Counted from the first letter of the stretch, positions 18,964 through 27,205 are shown. The stretch: DNA of 64,000 bases from Bradyrhizobium septentrionale (GCF_011516645.4 NZ_CP088285.1:9008501-9072500), one strand, 5' to 3'. Notes: a model not told the origin generated them from the sequence alone. Numbers and translations are program-made.

Positions 18964-19890
18964 ATGAAGCTGCAGCCCGGCTCCGAACGACTCTTCGCGG
19001 ATAGCAGCACCGATCCGCTGGACGGACAGGTGCGATGGGCGCCAGCGAAATCGCTGTGGCTCGGCACCATGACCGCGGTCGCGATCATGTTTGGACCAAT
19101 GACATTCTCGTGGAGCGCATTCGCGCTGTTCATCGTGACCAGCGCGATCACCCTGTCCTTCGGGCATTCCGTCGGCATGCACCGCCGCCTGATCCATGCA
19201 AGTTTCGACTGCCCGCTGTGGCTCGAACGGTTCTGCGTCTATCTCGGCACGCTGGTCGGCATGGCCGGCCCCTACGGCATGGTACGGCTGCATGATTTCC
19301 GCGACTGGGCGCAACGCCAGGCCGCGTGTCACGACTATTCCTGCCACCGCGCCGGCTTCTGGCGCGATGCCTGGTGGCAGCTGCACTGCGCGCTCGTGTT
19401 GAAACACCCGCCGGTCTTCCAGCTCGAGCCGCGGCTCGCCAATGACCGCTTCTACGCCTTGGTCGATCGAACCTGGATGTGGCAGCAATTACCCTGGGCG
19501 CTGCTGTTCCTTGCGATCGGATCGTCGAGCTGGCTGGTCTGGGGCATCTGCGTCCGCGTCGCCGTCTGCGTCACCGGTCATTGGCTGATCGGTCATTACT
19601 CGCATCGCAAGGGCGGACAGACCTGGATCATCGAAGGCGTCGCGGCCCAGGGCTACAATGTCGGCATCGCCGGGCTGATCAGCATGGGCGAGAGCTGGCA
19701 CAACAATCACCATGCCTATCCGAGCTCCGCGAAGCTCGGGCTGCTGCCCGGTCAGATCGATCTCGGCTGGTGGCTGATCAAAACGTTCGAGGCCGCAGGA
19801 CTCGCGACCAACATCAACACGCCGGACAATCTTGCGCCGCGCCCGGGCGCGCGCCGGGTCGGCAGCGCGGATGCAGTCGCCGGGACATAG
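18964..19890 (+). CDS. Membrane fatty acid (acyl-CoA/acyl-lipid) desaturase
   Basis: A 308-residue integral-membrane di-iron desaturase that introduces a double bond into acyl chains. Histidine-box motifs are GHSVGMHRR (His-x4-His), RLHDFRDWAQRQ and GESWHNNHH, the latter a textbook HxxHH box. Hydrophobic segments lie around residues 33-62, 82-100 and 163-192. In the second box the usual final His is replaced by Gln-Arg-Gln, although CHDYSCH follows and may supply ligands; activity should not be taken for granted. A monooxygenase remnant follows 23 bases downstream. Confidence 0.88.
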   Translation: MKLQPGSERLFADSSTDPLDGQVRWAPAKSLWLGTMTAVAIMFGPMTFSWSAFALFIVTSAITLSFGHSVGMHRRLIHASFDCPLWLERFCVYLGTLVGMAGPYGMVRLHDFRDWAQRQAACHDYSCHRAGFWRDAWWQLHCALVLKHPPVFQLEPRLANDRFYALVDRTWMWQQLPWALLFLAIGSSSWLVWGICVRVAVCVTGHWLIGHYSHRKGGQTWIIEGVAAQGYNVGIAGLISMGESWHNNHHAYPSSAKLGLLPGQIDLGWWLIKTFEAAGLATNINTPDNLAPRPGARRVGSADAVAGT

Positions 19891-19913
19891 CGGCCGTGGA
19901 TAAGTCCGCATGA

Positions 19914-20333
19914 ACCGCACAGGCAGATCGCGATCTGATCGAGACGCCCGACGGCGCGACCTACTTTGCCGAGCGTGTGTGGGGTGTTTCGCTGCGCTAC
20001 GACCTTGGCGGCAGCCATCCGCTGGTCGGCCGCAGCGCGCCCGACTTCGAGCTCGCCTGCGGGCGCAGGCTCGGCGAGCTGCTCAGGAACGGGCGCGGCC
20101 TGCTGCTCGACTTCGACGCGTGCGCTTCCCTACAAGCCGTTGCAGCTCGCTGGAGCAAGCGGATCACCTATGTCGCAAGCGACGCCCGGGATCGACTCGG
20201 CTTGCGCGCGATGCTGGTGCGCCCCGATGGCTTCGTCACCTGGGCCACCGACGCGGCCCCTCACCTCGAGGACGCCGCTCAAGCGATTGCACGATGGTTC
20301 GGCGAAGCTGACGCGGCACATGAAGGTGCCTAA
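19914..20333 (+). pseudogene. C-terminal remnant of an FAD-dependent aromatic monooxygenase
   Basis: An open stretch of about 139 codons, beginning just after an in-frame TGA (19911-19913), reads DLIETPDGATYFAERVWG, then GSHPLVGRSAPDFEL and a thioredoxin-like end (LVRPDGFVTWAT). This is the C-terminal domain of PheA/TfdB-like class A flavoprotein hydroxylases. The roughly 400-residue FAD-binding part that should precede it is absent; the desaturase gene ends 23 bases upstream instead. So this is a leftover after deletion or rearrangement. An 18-bp hairpin terminator follows its stop codon directly, as expected for the end of a former transcription unit. Confidence 0.75.
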
Positions 20334-20336
20334 GTC

Positions 20337-20380
20337 CCCGGACACGGCGCGAGAATCTCTCTCGCGCCGTGTCCGGGTTC
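20337..20380 (+). terminator. Perfect 18-bp stem hairpin
   Basis: The arms 20337-20354 (CCCGGACACGGCGCGAGA) and 20360-20377 are perfectly complementary around a 5-base loop. They start four bases after the remnant's TAA. Only two T follow, so termination may be weak or of another type, but the position fits. Confidence 0.7.
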
Positions 20381-20464
20381 CCTCCCACAACCGTAACGCC
20401 CCGTTAACCCTATCAGCCTTAGGGTCATCGGGGCTCCGAATGGACGGCGGCCGGGTTTGTTGTG

Positions 20465-21082
20465 ATGTCGTTTGCACAGAAGAAAACTACCGTCGTCCCC
20501 ATGGCCGAGGAGCGGCGGCGCTTCCAGCGCGTCAAGGTGCATCTGCTCGGCCGCTACATGCTGCCCGACCGGCGCGAGTTTCCCTGCCAGATTATCAATA
20601 TGTCCCCGGGCGGCCTCGCGCTGCTGGCGCCGGGCATCGGCAATGTCGGCGACCGCGTGATCGCCTATCTCGACCATATCGGCCGGGTCGAAGGCCGCAT
20701 CACCCGGATCATCGACAACGGCTTTGCGATGACGATCGGCGCCACCGCGCGCAAGCGCGACAAGCTCGCCGCCCAGCTGACCTGGCTCGCCAACCGCGAC
20801 ATCCTCAACCTGCCCGAGGATCGCCGCCACGACCGTATCGTGCCGCGCAACCCGATCGCCCTGCTCACCCAGGAGGACGGCACGCGGATGACCTGCCGCA
20901 TCATCGACCTTTCGTTGTCCGGTGCCGCGATTGCCGCGGAGAACCGTCCGCCGCTGAAGTCGCTCGTGATGCTCGGCAAGGTGCAGTCCCGCGTGGTGCG
21001 AAATCTCGAGGAAGGCTTCGCGCTCGAGTTCGTCCACGAGCAGTCCGCGGAAACGCTCGAAGAGAGCGTTACCGCGAGGTAA
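20465..21082 (+). CDS. Tandem PilZ-domain protein
   Basis: A 205-residue cytoplasmic protein with two PilZ units. Unit 1 has ERRRFQRVKV then NMSPGGLALL; unit 2 has EDRRHDRIVPR then DLSLSGAAIA. These are the Arg-rich and (D/N)xSxxG parts of the c-di-GMP-binding motif. It is likely a c-di-GMP effector acting on motility or envelope. GTG at 20462 directly precedes the ATG and is an alternative start. There is no good ribosome site. It is monocistronic, between two hairpins. Confidence 0.87.
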   Translation: MSFAQKKTTVVPMAEERRRFQRVKVHLLGRYMLPDRREFPCQIINMSPGGLALLAPGIGNVGDRVIAYLDHIGRVEGRITRIIDNGFAMTIGATARKRDKLAAQLTWLANRDILNLPEDRRHDRIVPRNPIALLTQEDGTRMTCRIIDLSLSGAAIAAENRPPLKSLVMLGKVQSRVVRNLEEGFALEFVHEQSAETLEESVTAR

Positions 21083-21117
21083 AGCGAAAAGCCGCTCAAG
21101 CCCCCCGTTTTCAGCCC

Positions 21118-21155
21118 GCGAAGGCGGCCTCCGGTGTACCGGTGGCCGCCTTCGC
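21118..21155 (+). terminator. Hairpin after the PilZ gene
   Basis: The 12-bp arms gcgaaggcggcc (21118-21129) and ggccgccttcgc (21144-21155) enclose a loop that itself contains ccggt/accgg. It lies 36 bases after the stop. There is no T-run, so Rho-independent function is uncertain. Confidence 0.5.
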
Positions 21156-21246
21156 CGCGTTTGGGCCGGTGAAATCGGCGGTTAACGGCCGGCGCGTTTG
21201 GCGCAACAAACCGCACAGGCGCAGCGCGCGCCGGGTTAATGCATAA

Positions 21247-21295
21247 AATTTGAATCAATTGCAGTTGTTTCAAATTTTACGCGAATTTGATTCAA
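21247..21295 (+). promoter_or_regulatory. Repeated and inverted AT-rich motifs upstream of the cysteine peptidase
   Basis: An unusually AT-rich 60-base stretch holds AATTTGAATCAA (21247-21258) and AATTTGATTCAA (21284-21295), a near-direct repeat 37 bases apart. Their cores TTGAATCAA/TTGATTCAA are also perfect inverted repeats. Between them, CAAATT (21271-21276) pairs with AATTTG (21284-21289). This looks like a binding region for a dimeric regulator, 120 bases before the ATG at 21416. The regulator is unknown. Confidence 0.5.
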
Positions 21296-21415
21296 GTATA
21301 GATCGAATTTGCCGCAGGTTTTACGAGTATTCGCGTCAAATCTACTTTGCGTACTTAGCGGCGGCGAAAAAGCTTTGTGCGACACGTGGTCCCAACAAGA
21401 AGAACGGGGGCCACA

Positions 21416-22030
21416 ATGTTTGGGTTCAGGGGACAGGGGAAAGGTTTGGCGGTTGCCGCCATCCTGTTTGCGACGTGCGTGTCGGCCAAGGCCGGCGACG
21501 TGGTCTACGCCAGCCTGGGTGACGTCGCGCGTTCACCGATCGGCTGGGTCGAATTCTGCGCCGACAATCCGGGCGACTGCCGCGGCGGCGCGACGCAACC
21601 ACGCGACATCGTGTTGTCGCAGACCGCCTGGCGCGACCTGGTGCGGGTCAACAAGTGGGTCAACGAATCCATCAAGCCGATGACCGACATGGATCATTGG
21701 GGCGTGATCGAGAAATGGTCGTTGCCATCAGACGGTTACGGCGACTGCGAGGACTACGTGCTCCTGAAGCGCAAGATGCTGATGGATGCCGGCTGGCCCC
21801 GCGAGGCGCTGTTGATCACGGTGGTCCGCGACAAGAAGGGCGAAGGTCACGCGGTGCTGACGGTGAAGACCGACAAGGGCGAGTTCGTGCTCGATAACCA
21901 GAACGAGAGCATCGTCGCCTGGACGGACACCGGCTACCGCTTCGTCAAGCGGCAATCGCAGAGCGATCCCAATGTGTGGGTCTCGCTCGGTGACAACCGC
22001 CCGGCAGTTTCAACGGCAAGCTCGCGCTGA
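21416..22030 (+). CDS. Transglutaminase-like cysteine peptidase (BTLCP family)
   Basis: A 204-residue exported protein with signal peptide MFGFRGQGKGLAVAAILFAT, cleaved near SAKAGD. The catalytic triad of bacterial transglutaminase-like Cys peptidases is visible: Cys in GYGDCEDYVLLK, His in GEGHAVLTV and Asp in FVLDNQNE. The family includes LapG, which cuts surface adhesins in the periplasm under c-di-GMP control. No LapD or adhesin gene is adjacent here, so target is unknown, though a PilZ gene lies just upstream. ATG 21416 follows a gggg-rich weak ribosome site. An intrinsic terminator lies after the stop. Confidence 0.88.
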   Translation: MFGFRGQGKGLAVAAILFATCVSAKAGDVVYASLGDVARSPIGWVEFCADNPGDCRGGATQPRDIVLSQTAWRDLVRVNKWVNESIKPMTDMDHWGVIEKWSLPSDGYGDCEDYVLLKRKMLMDAGWPREALLITVVRDKKGEGHAVLTVKTDKGEFVLDNQNESIVAWTDTGYRFVKRQSQSDPNVWVSLGDNRPAVSTASSR

Positions 22031-22103
22031 GCAGAGCAAGGAGTTTCGAGTTCGCGACCCGGTCACATCCCCACCCCTCCCCGTCCCAGACCGGTTCGCG
22101 CGC

Positions 22104-22140
22104 GGCCAGGCTTCCCCCAAAGCCTGGCCGCAACCTTTTT
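22104..22140 (+). terminator. Rho-independent terminator
   Basis: The 10-bp stem GGCCAGGCTT/AAGCCTGGCC (22104-22113 and 22120-22129) has a 6-base loop and is followed by caaccttttt. It ends the cysteine peptidase transcript. Confidence 0.8.
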
Positions 22141-22209
22141 GGAGGCTGGAAAGCCTTGAGACTCCGGATGAAGGTGATCGAGGCTTGCAATGCTGGCAGG
22201 CGCGCGTCG

Positions 22210-22596
22210 CTACGCGAATTGCGTAACCAGCCAGGTCACATAGACGAAGTTCAGCGGTGGAAAGAACATCGCTGTGCTCTTCAAAAGCACTCCGCTGCAG
22301 GCAACAGCGCCGCCGCAATCGCCCCAACTGCTCGACAGGCAGTGACCGGCAGCGAAAAGCCCCAGCGCAAACGAGATGCTCTTCCGCCCATCCGTCGCCG
22401 TCACGGCATTATCGATGGCATCGAGCATCGGCCCGAAACCGTTCGCGACCGGCCACCAGATCGGCCAGATGAGGGTGCATATGATCTGCTTGACGCCGAT
22501 CGCGTGCTCGCGATCGCGGTAGAAGGCGCCGATCGTGAAGATGCAGCCAAGTGCGTAGACAACGAAAATTGGCAACAGAACCTTGTCAGCGCCCAT
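22210..22596 (-). CDS. Small hypothetical membrane protein
   Basis: A 128-residue protein I do not recognise. Hydrophobic stretches lie around residues 4-25 (VLLPIFVVYALGCIFTIGAF), 36-50 (VKQIICTLIWPIWWP) and 107-126 (FFPPLNFVYVTWLVTQ). Two Cys sit in SSWGDCGGAVACSG. GGGGGAAG lies just before the ATG, supporting this start. It converges with the cysteine peptidase gene. The second IS1380 copy inserted 81 bases upstream of its start (after 22680), so its promoter may be affected. Confidence 0.65.
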   Translation of the reverse strand: MGADKVLLPIFVVYALGCIFTIGAFYRDREHAIGVKQIICTLIWPIWWPVANGFGPMLDAIDNAVTATDGRKSISFALGLFAAGHCLSSSWGDCGGAVACSGVLLKSTAMFFPPLNFVYVTWLVTQFA

Positions 22597-22680
22597 CGCT
22601 TCCCCCAGCGTGCTAACAGAACGTCGCAGGGCCCGCTTTGCAGAAGGCCTGCTTAAAAACCTGATCGAAAAAGGTACTAA

Positions 22681-24312
22681 CCCGTCTTATTCGTCAGAGT
22701 GCGCCTGAGAGGCTGGCGAGCGTGGTGTAAAGCGCTGATGCGGCGTAGGATTCGGTTGCGAAGCCAACCCCATCACCTCAACCGCGAACGCCACGCCCGC
22801 CATGACCGACGATACGATTCTGCCCTTCTCGTTTCCAGCCGTTCACGCCAAGAAAGTCACAGCTGCCTTCGATGGCGGTCGGCTGACCTCGAACGGGGGC
22901 GTGATGCTTCTGGCGATGGCCGAGCGGCGTCTCGGCTTGGCCGACAATTTGGCCCGGGTGTTCCCGGATCGGCGCGATCCGACGCGGGTCGTGCACAGCC
23001 TTGTCGATATGTTCCGCGCGCGCATGTTCGCGATCTGCTGCGGCTACGAGGACGCCGACGACCTCGATCATCTGCGGTCCGATCCCGCATTCAAGCTGGC
23101 CTGCGGACGGCTGCCGGACACGGGTCGCGATCTGTGTTCCCAACCGACGCTGTCGCGGCTGGAGAATGCTCCGCGCCTGCGCGACGTGATCCGACTGACC
23201 TACACTTTGGTCGACGCATGGATGGATAGCTACCCGCGCGAGCCGGCATCCGTCACGCTCGACATCGATGATACCTGCGATGTCGTCCACGGCCATCAGC
23301 AGCTCTCGCTGTTCAACGCTCATTATGACGAACGCTGCTTCCTGCCGATCCACGTCTACGACACGGAGAAGAGCCGGCCCGTGGCGGTCGTGTTGCGGCC
23401 CGGCAAGACGCCGGGCGGCGTCGAGGTGCGTGCCCATCTGCGCCGCCTGATCCGGCATATCCGGACGCGGTGGCACAACACGCGAATTACGTTCCGTGGC
23501 GACGGGCACTATGCCCGGCCGGAGGCCATGGCGTGGTGCGAGACCAACGGCATCGACTACATCTTCGGTCTGTCCGGCACCAAGCCGCTCGCCAGAAAAC
23601 TCGACGAGGCCGCCGACGACATCCGCACGCGACGCGCCATCGAGAACCTGCCGGTTCTGCGTGGCTATACCGAGACGCGCCACAAGGCCAAGTCCTGGGA
23701 TCGCGAACGGCGTACCGTCGCCCGTATTGAGGCGACGATGCTCGGCCTCGACATCCGTTTCGTCGTCACCAGCCTCGATGTCGGCTCGGCCGAGTGGATC
23801 TACGACAGCCTGTATTGCGCGCGCGGCCAAGCCGAGAATCTGATCAAGCTGCATAAGACACAGCTCGCCTCCGATCGCACCAGCTGCCGTTCGGCGCTCG
23901 CCAATCAAGTCCGCCTCGTTCTCCACACCGCCGCTTATTGGCTGATGCTGACCGTGCGCGACGCGATTCCCAAAGCCCGGGAATTGGCCACAGCCGAGTT
24001 CGCGACGCTGCGTCTTCGTCTCTTGAAACTCGCTGCCCGTGTCGTCGAGACCACGAGCCGCATTCGCCTTGCGTTTGCCGCGGCATGTCCCGAAGCCGAC
24101 CTGATCCGCGGCTTGCCAGGCGCGCTGCTGCCGCTCGGTCCTTGACCGGCGGGGCATCCGCCCCCCGTTCGCCCAACCTACACCTCAAGCGCGTTGCAAA
24201 GTACGGGTCGGTCAGGCGGTGAAAAGCCGAAGGCAATCCCGCGCGCCTCGTCAGAGCAGATGTGCGGCCACATCAAGCGGACTAAAAAACGCACTCTCAC
24301 GAATAGGACGGG
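22681..24312 (+). mobile_element. IS1380-family insertion sequence, copy 2 (1632 bp)
   Basis: Same length and ends as copy 1 but in the opposite orientation. It begins cccgtcttattcgtcagag at 22681 and ends with the complement of cccgtcctattcgtgagag at 24312. The target duplication is CTAA (22677-22680 and 24313-24316), different from the CTAG of copy 1, so the two are separate insertions. Confidence 0.95.
22802..24145 (+). CDS. IS1380-family DDE transposase (copy 2)
   Basis: A 447-residue transposase with the same predicted sequence as the copy at 14916-16259, including the acidic motifs LDIDDTCD, FRGDGHYARPEAM and GQAENLIKLHK. The frame is intact. The identity of two complete copies points to recent movement. 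Confidence 0.95.
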   Translation: MTDDTILPFSFPAVHAKKVTAAFDGGRLTSNGGVMLLAMAERRLGLADNLARVFPDRRDPTRVVHSLVDMFRARMFAICCGYEDADDLDHLRSDPAFKLACGRLPDTGRDLCSQPTLSRLENAPRLRDVIRLTYTLVDAWMDSYPREPASVTLDIDDTCDVVHGHQQLSLFNAHYDERCFLPIHVYDTEKSRPVAVVLRPGKTPGGVEVRAHLRRLIRHIRTRWHNTRITFRGDGHYARPEAMAWCETNGIDYIFGLSGTKPLARKLDEAADDIRTRRAIENLPVLRGYTETRHKAKSWDRERRTVARIEATMLGLDIRFVVTSLDVGSAEWIYDSLYCARGQAENLIKLHKTQLASDRTSCRSALANQVRLVLHTAAYWLMLTVRDAIPKARELATAEFATLRLRLLKLAARVVETTSRIRLAFAAACPEADLIRGLPGALLPLGP

Positions 24313-24396
24313 CTAACTGGCCAATATTCTAACTCCGGGCGGGGCCTCCTGCAATCAGTAGGACCTCGGGTGACGCCCGGTTCCCGACCGCAGGCC

Positions 24397-24628
24397 TCAG
24401 AAGAAGCGATCGAGAAAGGACGCAGCCTCGTCCGTGATGCCGACGATCTCGTTGGTGGCCTGGCGATAGAATTTAAAGTTGAGCTCGCGGCCGCCCCACT
24501 CTCGCTGGCAAACAGGTCCACGATATCGTCGGCGTCGACTTGCCCGCCGCTATGCTGGTTTTCTGCGCGGTGAAGCTGAACGCCTTCGCCCGTGGATCGG
24601 GGATCCCGGTCTTGATCGCAAACGCCAT
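24397..24628 (-). pseudogene. Degraded small gene, family unknown
   Basis: The ATG at 24628 has GGAGGG seven bases upstream and begins MAFAIKTGIPDPRAKAFSFT. Good coding sense then moves to a second frame (DADDIVDLFASES) and to a third (GGRELNFKFYRQATNEIV, then TDEAASFLDRFF and a TGA at 24399). The span is 232 bases, one more than a multiple of three, so at least two frame changes are needed. The restored product would be about 76 residues. I do not recognise it. It is next to the IS copy and likely a decayed gene. Confidence 0.55.
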
Positions 24629-24672
24629 CGCAGGCCCTCCACCGGTTCACTGCGCCATCAGGCATCGGAGCC

Positions 24673-24714
24673 TTGACATGCTGGCGGCAGCGTTATTGAA
24701 TTGAATTCAATTCA
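24673..24714 (+). promoter_or_regulatory. Promoter and palindromic operator of the TetR-fabA unit
   Basis: A consensus -35 box TTGACA is at 24673-24678. Downstream is a perfect 18-bp palindrome TGAATTGAATTCAATTCA (24697-24714), placed over the expected -10 position and 18 bases before the regulator's ATG. Such a site fits autorepression by the TetR-type protein encoded next. Confidence 0.75.
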
Positions 24715-24732
24715 GCAGGCGGTGAGCAACCA

Positions 24733-25386
24733 ATGAACGCGGCGAGTAGCGCGACGAGTCCTGGGACACGGGAACGGCTGCTCGCGGCGGCGCAAGAGGA
24801 GCTCATCGAGGGCCACGGGCACCTGGAGATGCAGGCCGTCGCCAGGCGGGCACAGGTGTCGGTGGGGCTCGCCTATCATCACTTCGGCTCCAAGGCGGGC
24901 CTGATCGCCGCCGTGGTCGAGGAGTTCTACGGCCGGCTCGACCAAGCGGCATTCGCCGGTGCCAGACTGTCAGCCGAGAGCTGGGCGGACCGGGAAATGC
25001 AGCGGATCGGGGCCTACGTCGCCTTTCACTACGATCATCCGTTTGCGCCGCTGGTCATCGGACCGCTGAGCCGCGCGTCCGAGGTCCTCGATGTCGAGAC
25101 TGCCTTTACCAGCCGCCAGCTCGCAGCCGGCGCCCGGATGCTTGAAGCCGCCCGGCGCGACGGGATCGTATCCGGCGACATCGACCCTCACCTCACCATC
25201 GCGCTGATGATCGGCGGCATCCGCCAGGCGCTGATCGGCGCACTCACCGGCGAGCAGCGGCCCGATCCGGCACAGCTGACCGACGACATCTGGGCCTTCA
25301 TGGCGGCCGCGCTGCGGCTCCCTGTCGAGGCTCAATCCGGGCCGTCAAAGACCATCCGGCAAAGCCGCCCTAACGTTCAACAATAA
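24733..25386 (+). CDS. TetR/AcrR-family transcriptional regulator
   Basis: A 217-residue DNA-binding regulator. The N-terminal helix-turn-helix (about residues 12-57) contains [18 protein letters not shown], then [20 protein letters not shown], the usual TetR pattern. The C-terminal ligand domain is helical. ggtgag lies 7 bases before the ATG. fabA follows 11 bases after the stop, so the two are probably one operon behind the palindromic operator at 24697-24714. By analogy with FabR/DesT-type regulators it may sense acyl-CoA or acyl-ACP and set unsaturated fatty acid output; this is inference from the neighbourhood. Confidence 0.9.
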   Translation: MNAASSATSPGTRERLLAAAQEELIEGHGHLEMQAVARRAQVSVGLAYHHFGSKAGLIAAVVEEFYGRLDQAAFAGARLSAESWADREMQRIGAYVAFHYDHPFAPLVIGPLSRASEVLDVETAFTSRQLAAGARMLEAARRDGIVSGDIDPHLTIALMIGGIRQALIGALTGEQRPDPAQLTDDIWAFMAAALRLPVEAQSGPSKTIRQSRPNVQQ

Positions 25387-25397
25387 CCGCAATTTCG

Positions 25398-25937
25398 ATG
25401 GCCAGCTTGTTCAACCCGCACGATTTTCACGCACCGCAATCATCCTACACAAAGCCGGATCTGCTGCGATCGAGCGACGGCGGCTATTTCGGCCCCGGCA
25501 ACGCGCAGCTGCCGGCGCCGCCGATGCTGATGATGGACCGCATCACCGAAATCAGCCTCGACGGCGGCGCCTTCGGCAAGGGCCATGTCGCCGGCGAGCT
25601 CGACATCGCACCCGGTCACTGGTTCTTCGCCTGCCACTTTGCCGGAGATCCTGTGATGCCGGGATGCCTCGGTCTCGATGCGATGTGGCAGATCATCGGC
25701 TTCTGGCTCGGATGGTCGGGCTCGCCGGGTAAAGGCCGGGCGCTTGGGGTCGGCGAGGTCAAGTTCAGGGGCCACATCACGCCGGACGTCCGGCTGGTCC
25801 GCTATGAGGTCGACATCCGCCAGGTCAGGCGCGGCCGGCTCGTGCTCGGCATCGCCGATGGCCGCGTGCTCGCCGACGGCAGCTGCGTCTATGTCGCGAA
25901 GGACATGCGGGTTGGCCTCGTCGCGCCCGCGACTTGA
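25398..25937 (+). CDS. fabA: 3-hydroxydecanoyl-ACP dehydratase/isomerase (FabA)
   Basis: A 179-residue hot-dog-fold enzyme of type II fatty acid synthesis that dehydrates 3-hydroxydecanoyl-ACP and isomerises the product to start the unsaturated branch. The active-site His80 ([12 protein letters not shown]) and Asp94 (LGLDAMWQ) match E. coli His70 and Asp84. Length is normal. Unlike common rhizobial fabA-fabB-fabI clusters, no fabB follows; the only partner is the TetR regulator upstream. This may therefore be a second, separately regulated FabA copy. Confidence 0.93.
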   Translation: MASLFNPHDFHAPQSSYTKPDLLRSSDGGYFGPGNAQLPAPPMLMMDRITEISLDGGAFGKGHVAGELDIAPGHWFFACHFAGDPVMPGCLGLDAMWQIIGFWLGWSGSPGKGRALGVGEVKFRGHITPDVRLVRYEVDIRQVRRGRLVLGIADGRVLADGSCVYVAKDMRVGLVAPAT

Positions 25938-26088
25938 CCTGCGGCGGCAGGCCCGTCGGCCTGTCGGAAGCCGTCCCGTTTTGGGGCAGCGCGTGCAGTT
26001 TTCGGCAAATTTCGCTGTCGCCGCATGGGCCTAGCGGGCCCCGGGTTTTGCCCGCGCCGCGGTTGTGCTAATCAAAATCTTTCAATTG

Positions 26089-26586
26089 ATGTCCGGTTCT
26101 GGTCGCATGGTCGAACTTGCCCCCCGGAATTCACCAGTCGGCAGCCTGATTGGCGTGCAGCCGATCGCGATCGGCGCCGTGGCACTCGTGCTCGTGCTGT
26201 TCGGAATCGGCTCGATCGCGCTGTGGCGCAGCTTCACCGGCAGCGTGCCCGAGACCGACCGCATGGTCGCCGCCCGTCTGTTGCAGGCCCGGACCGCGCA
26301 GGTCTCCGAGGCCCTGGTGGAGAAGACCAAGGGGATGGAGGAGACCCAGCAGGAGGCGATCGACCAGTTGCAGCTGGTCCAGGACGAGTTGCAGACCATG
26401 CGCAAGCAGTTCGCGGCGCAGCAGGCCAACGCCAAGAAGCTGTCCGATCAGGTCGCCGCGCTGACCGAACAGGTCGAGGGCCTGCGCCAGTCACTGGCGA
26501 GCGCACAGGCCAACGAGCCGGCCGTCGAGCCCTCCCCGCGCAAGCGCTCGAAGGCCAGCCGGAAGCGCCACCGATCGCGCGGTTGA
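26089..26586 (+). CDS. Membrane-anchored coiled-coil protein
   Basis: A 165-residue protein with one membrane segment (IGAVALVLVLFGIGSIAL, about residues 29-46). A long predicted coiled coil follows (QVSEALVEKTKGMEETQQ to VEGLRQSLASAQ), then a basic tail (PRKRSKASRKRHRSRG). Function unknown. A GTG at 26065 and an ATG at 26107 are alternative starts, and no ribosome site settles it. It stands alone after fabA. The 26587-27004 stretch that follows holds open frames on the plus strand but none with convincing codon use or ribosome site. Confidence 0.65.
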   Translation: MSGSGRMVELAPRNSPVGSLIGVQPIAIGAVALVLVLFGIGSIALWRSFTGSVPETDRMVAARLLQARTAQVSEALVEKTKGMEETQQEAIDQLQLVQDELQTMRKQFAAQQANAKKLSDQVAALTEQVEGLRQSLASAQANEPAVEPSPRKRSKASRKRHRSRG

Positions 26587-27004
26587 TCCCTCGCGAGATA
26601 TCCACGTCGCTCCCCAATAGGCCGGCCCCGTAAAACTCCGTAAAACCGACGAAGTGCCCGTTAGCGGGAATTAATCCTGAGTTTGTGAACTGGTTCACAT
26701 ATCAGACTTCGAATCCGAGTCATGTTCCAGTCACCGGATGGCGTGAGCCGATTTCAATATCCGGGGCTGGCAAGGTCGTTGACGGTATACTACGTCGACG
26801 GCCTTGTTCTTTTGAGGGCCTTGGAATGCGGCCCGCCCTTCCCGACTATCATCGGCGCGCTCGGGACAGGTACACCCGCGCAGCGATGCGCAAGCGGCCG
26901 CCGACGGCTGAAATCAGATGCAGGCGTGGCTAAAGAAATACGGCGCGAAACAGCGCCGCGGCCGGCTCGAGCTGATCGAAACCCCCGCGTGCAGCATTGC
27001 GGAC

Positions 27005-27154
27005 TTAACCGATGCGTTCGCGGCGGGCCCGATCAACTCTCAGCCTCAGCCGGGCAAGCTTCGGCTCGAGTTGATGGAGCATGTAGATCAACGCAACGGC
27101 GAGACTCGACACAACGACCATGAACAGCAATGTCAGATCAGGAATGGTCAGCAT
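27005..27154 (-). CDS. Small single-pass membrane protein (49 aa)
   Basis: MLTIPDLTLLFMVVVSSLAV begins a 49-residue protein with one hydrophobic helix (residues 8-25) and a strongly basic, amphipathic tail (KLARLRLRVDRARRERIG). An agaggatatcagag stretch precedes the ATG. This layout is common for real small membrane proteins and is better than any frame on the other strand. Function unknown. A terminator-like hairpin on the opposite strand lies 17 bases from its start. Confidence 0.5.
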   Translation of the reverse strand: MLTIPDLTLLFMVVVSSLAVALIYMLHQLEPKLARLRLRVDRARRERIG

Positions 27155-27170
27155 CTCTGATATCCTCTGA

Positions 27171-27205
27171 GGCCCGGCTCAAATCGCAGCCGGGCCCTTT
27201 GTTTT
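27171..27205 (+). terminator. Rho-independent terminator on the plus strand
   Basis: The 9-bp stem GGCCCGGCT/AGCCGGGCC (27171-27179 and 27188-27196) has an 8-base loop and is followed by ctttgtttt. It would stop a plus-strand transcript, yet no solid plus-strand gene is seen in 26587-27170. Confidence 0.7.

Noticed and set aside
14745..24316. Composite transposon made of the two IS1380 copies
   Set aside because: Target duplications differ (CTAG and CTAA) and match within each copy, so each copy inserted on its own. The inner genes are ordinary chromosomal types.
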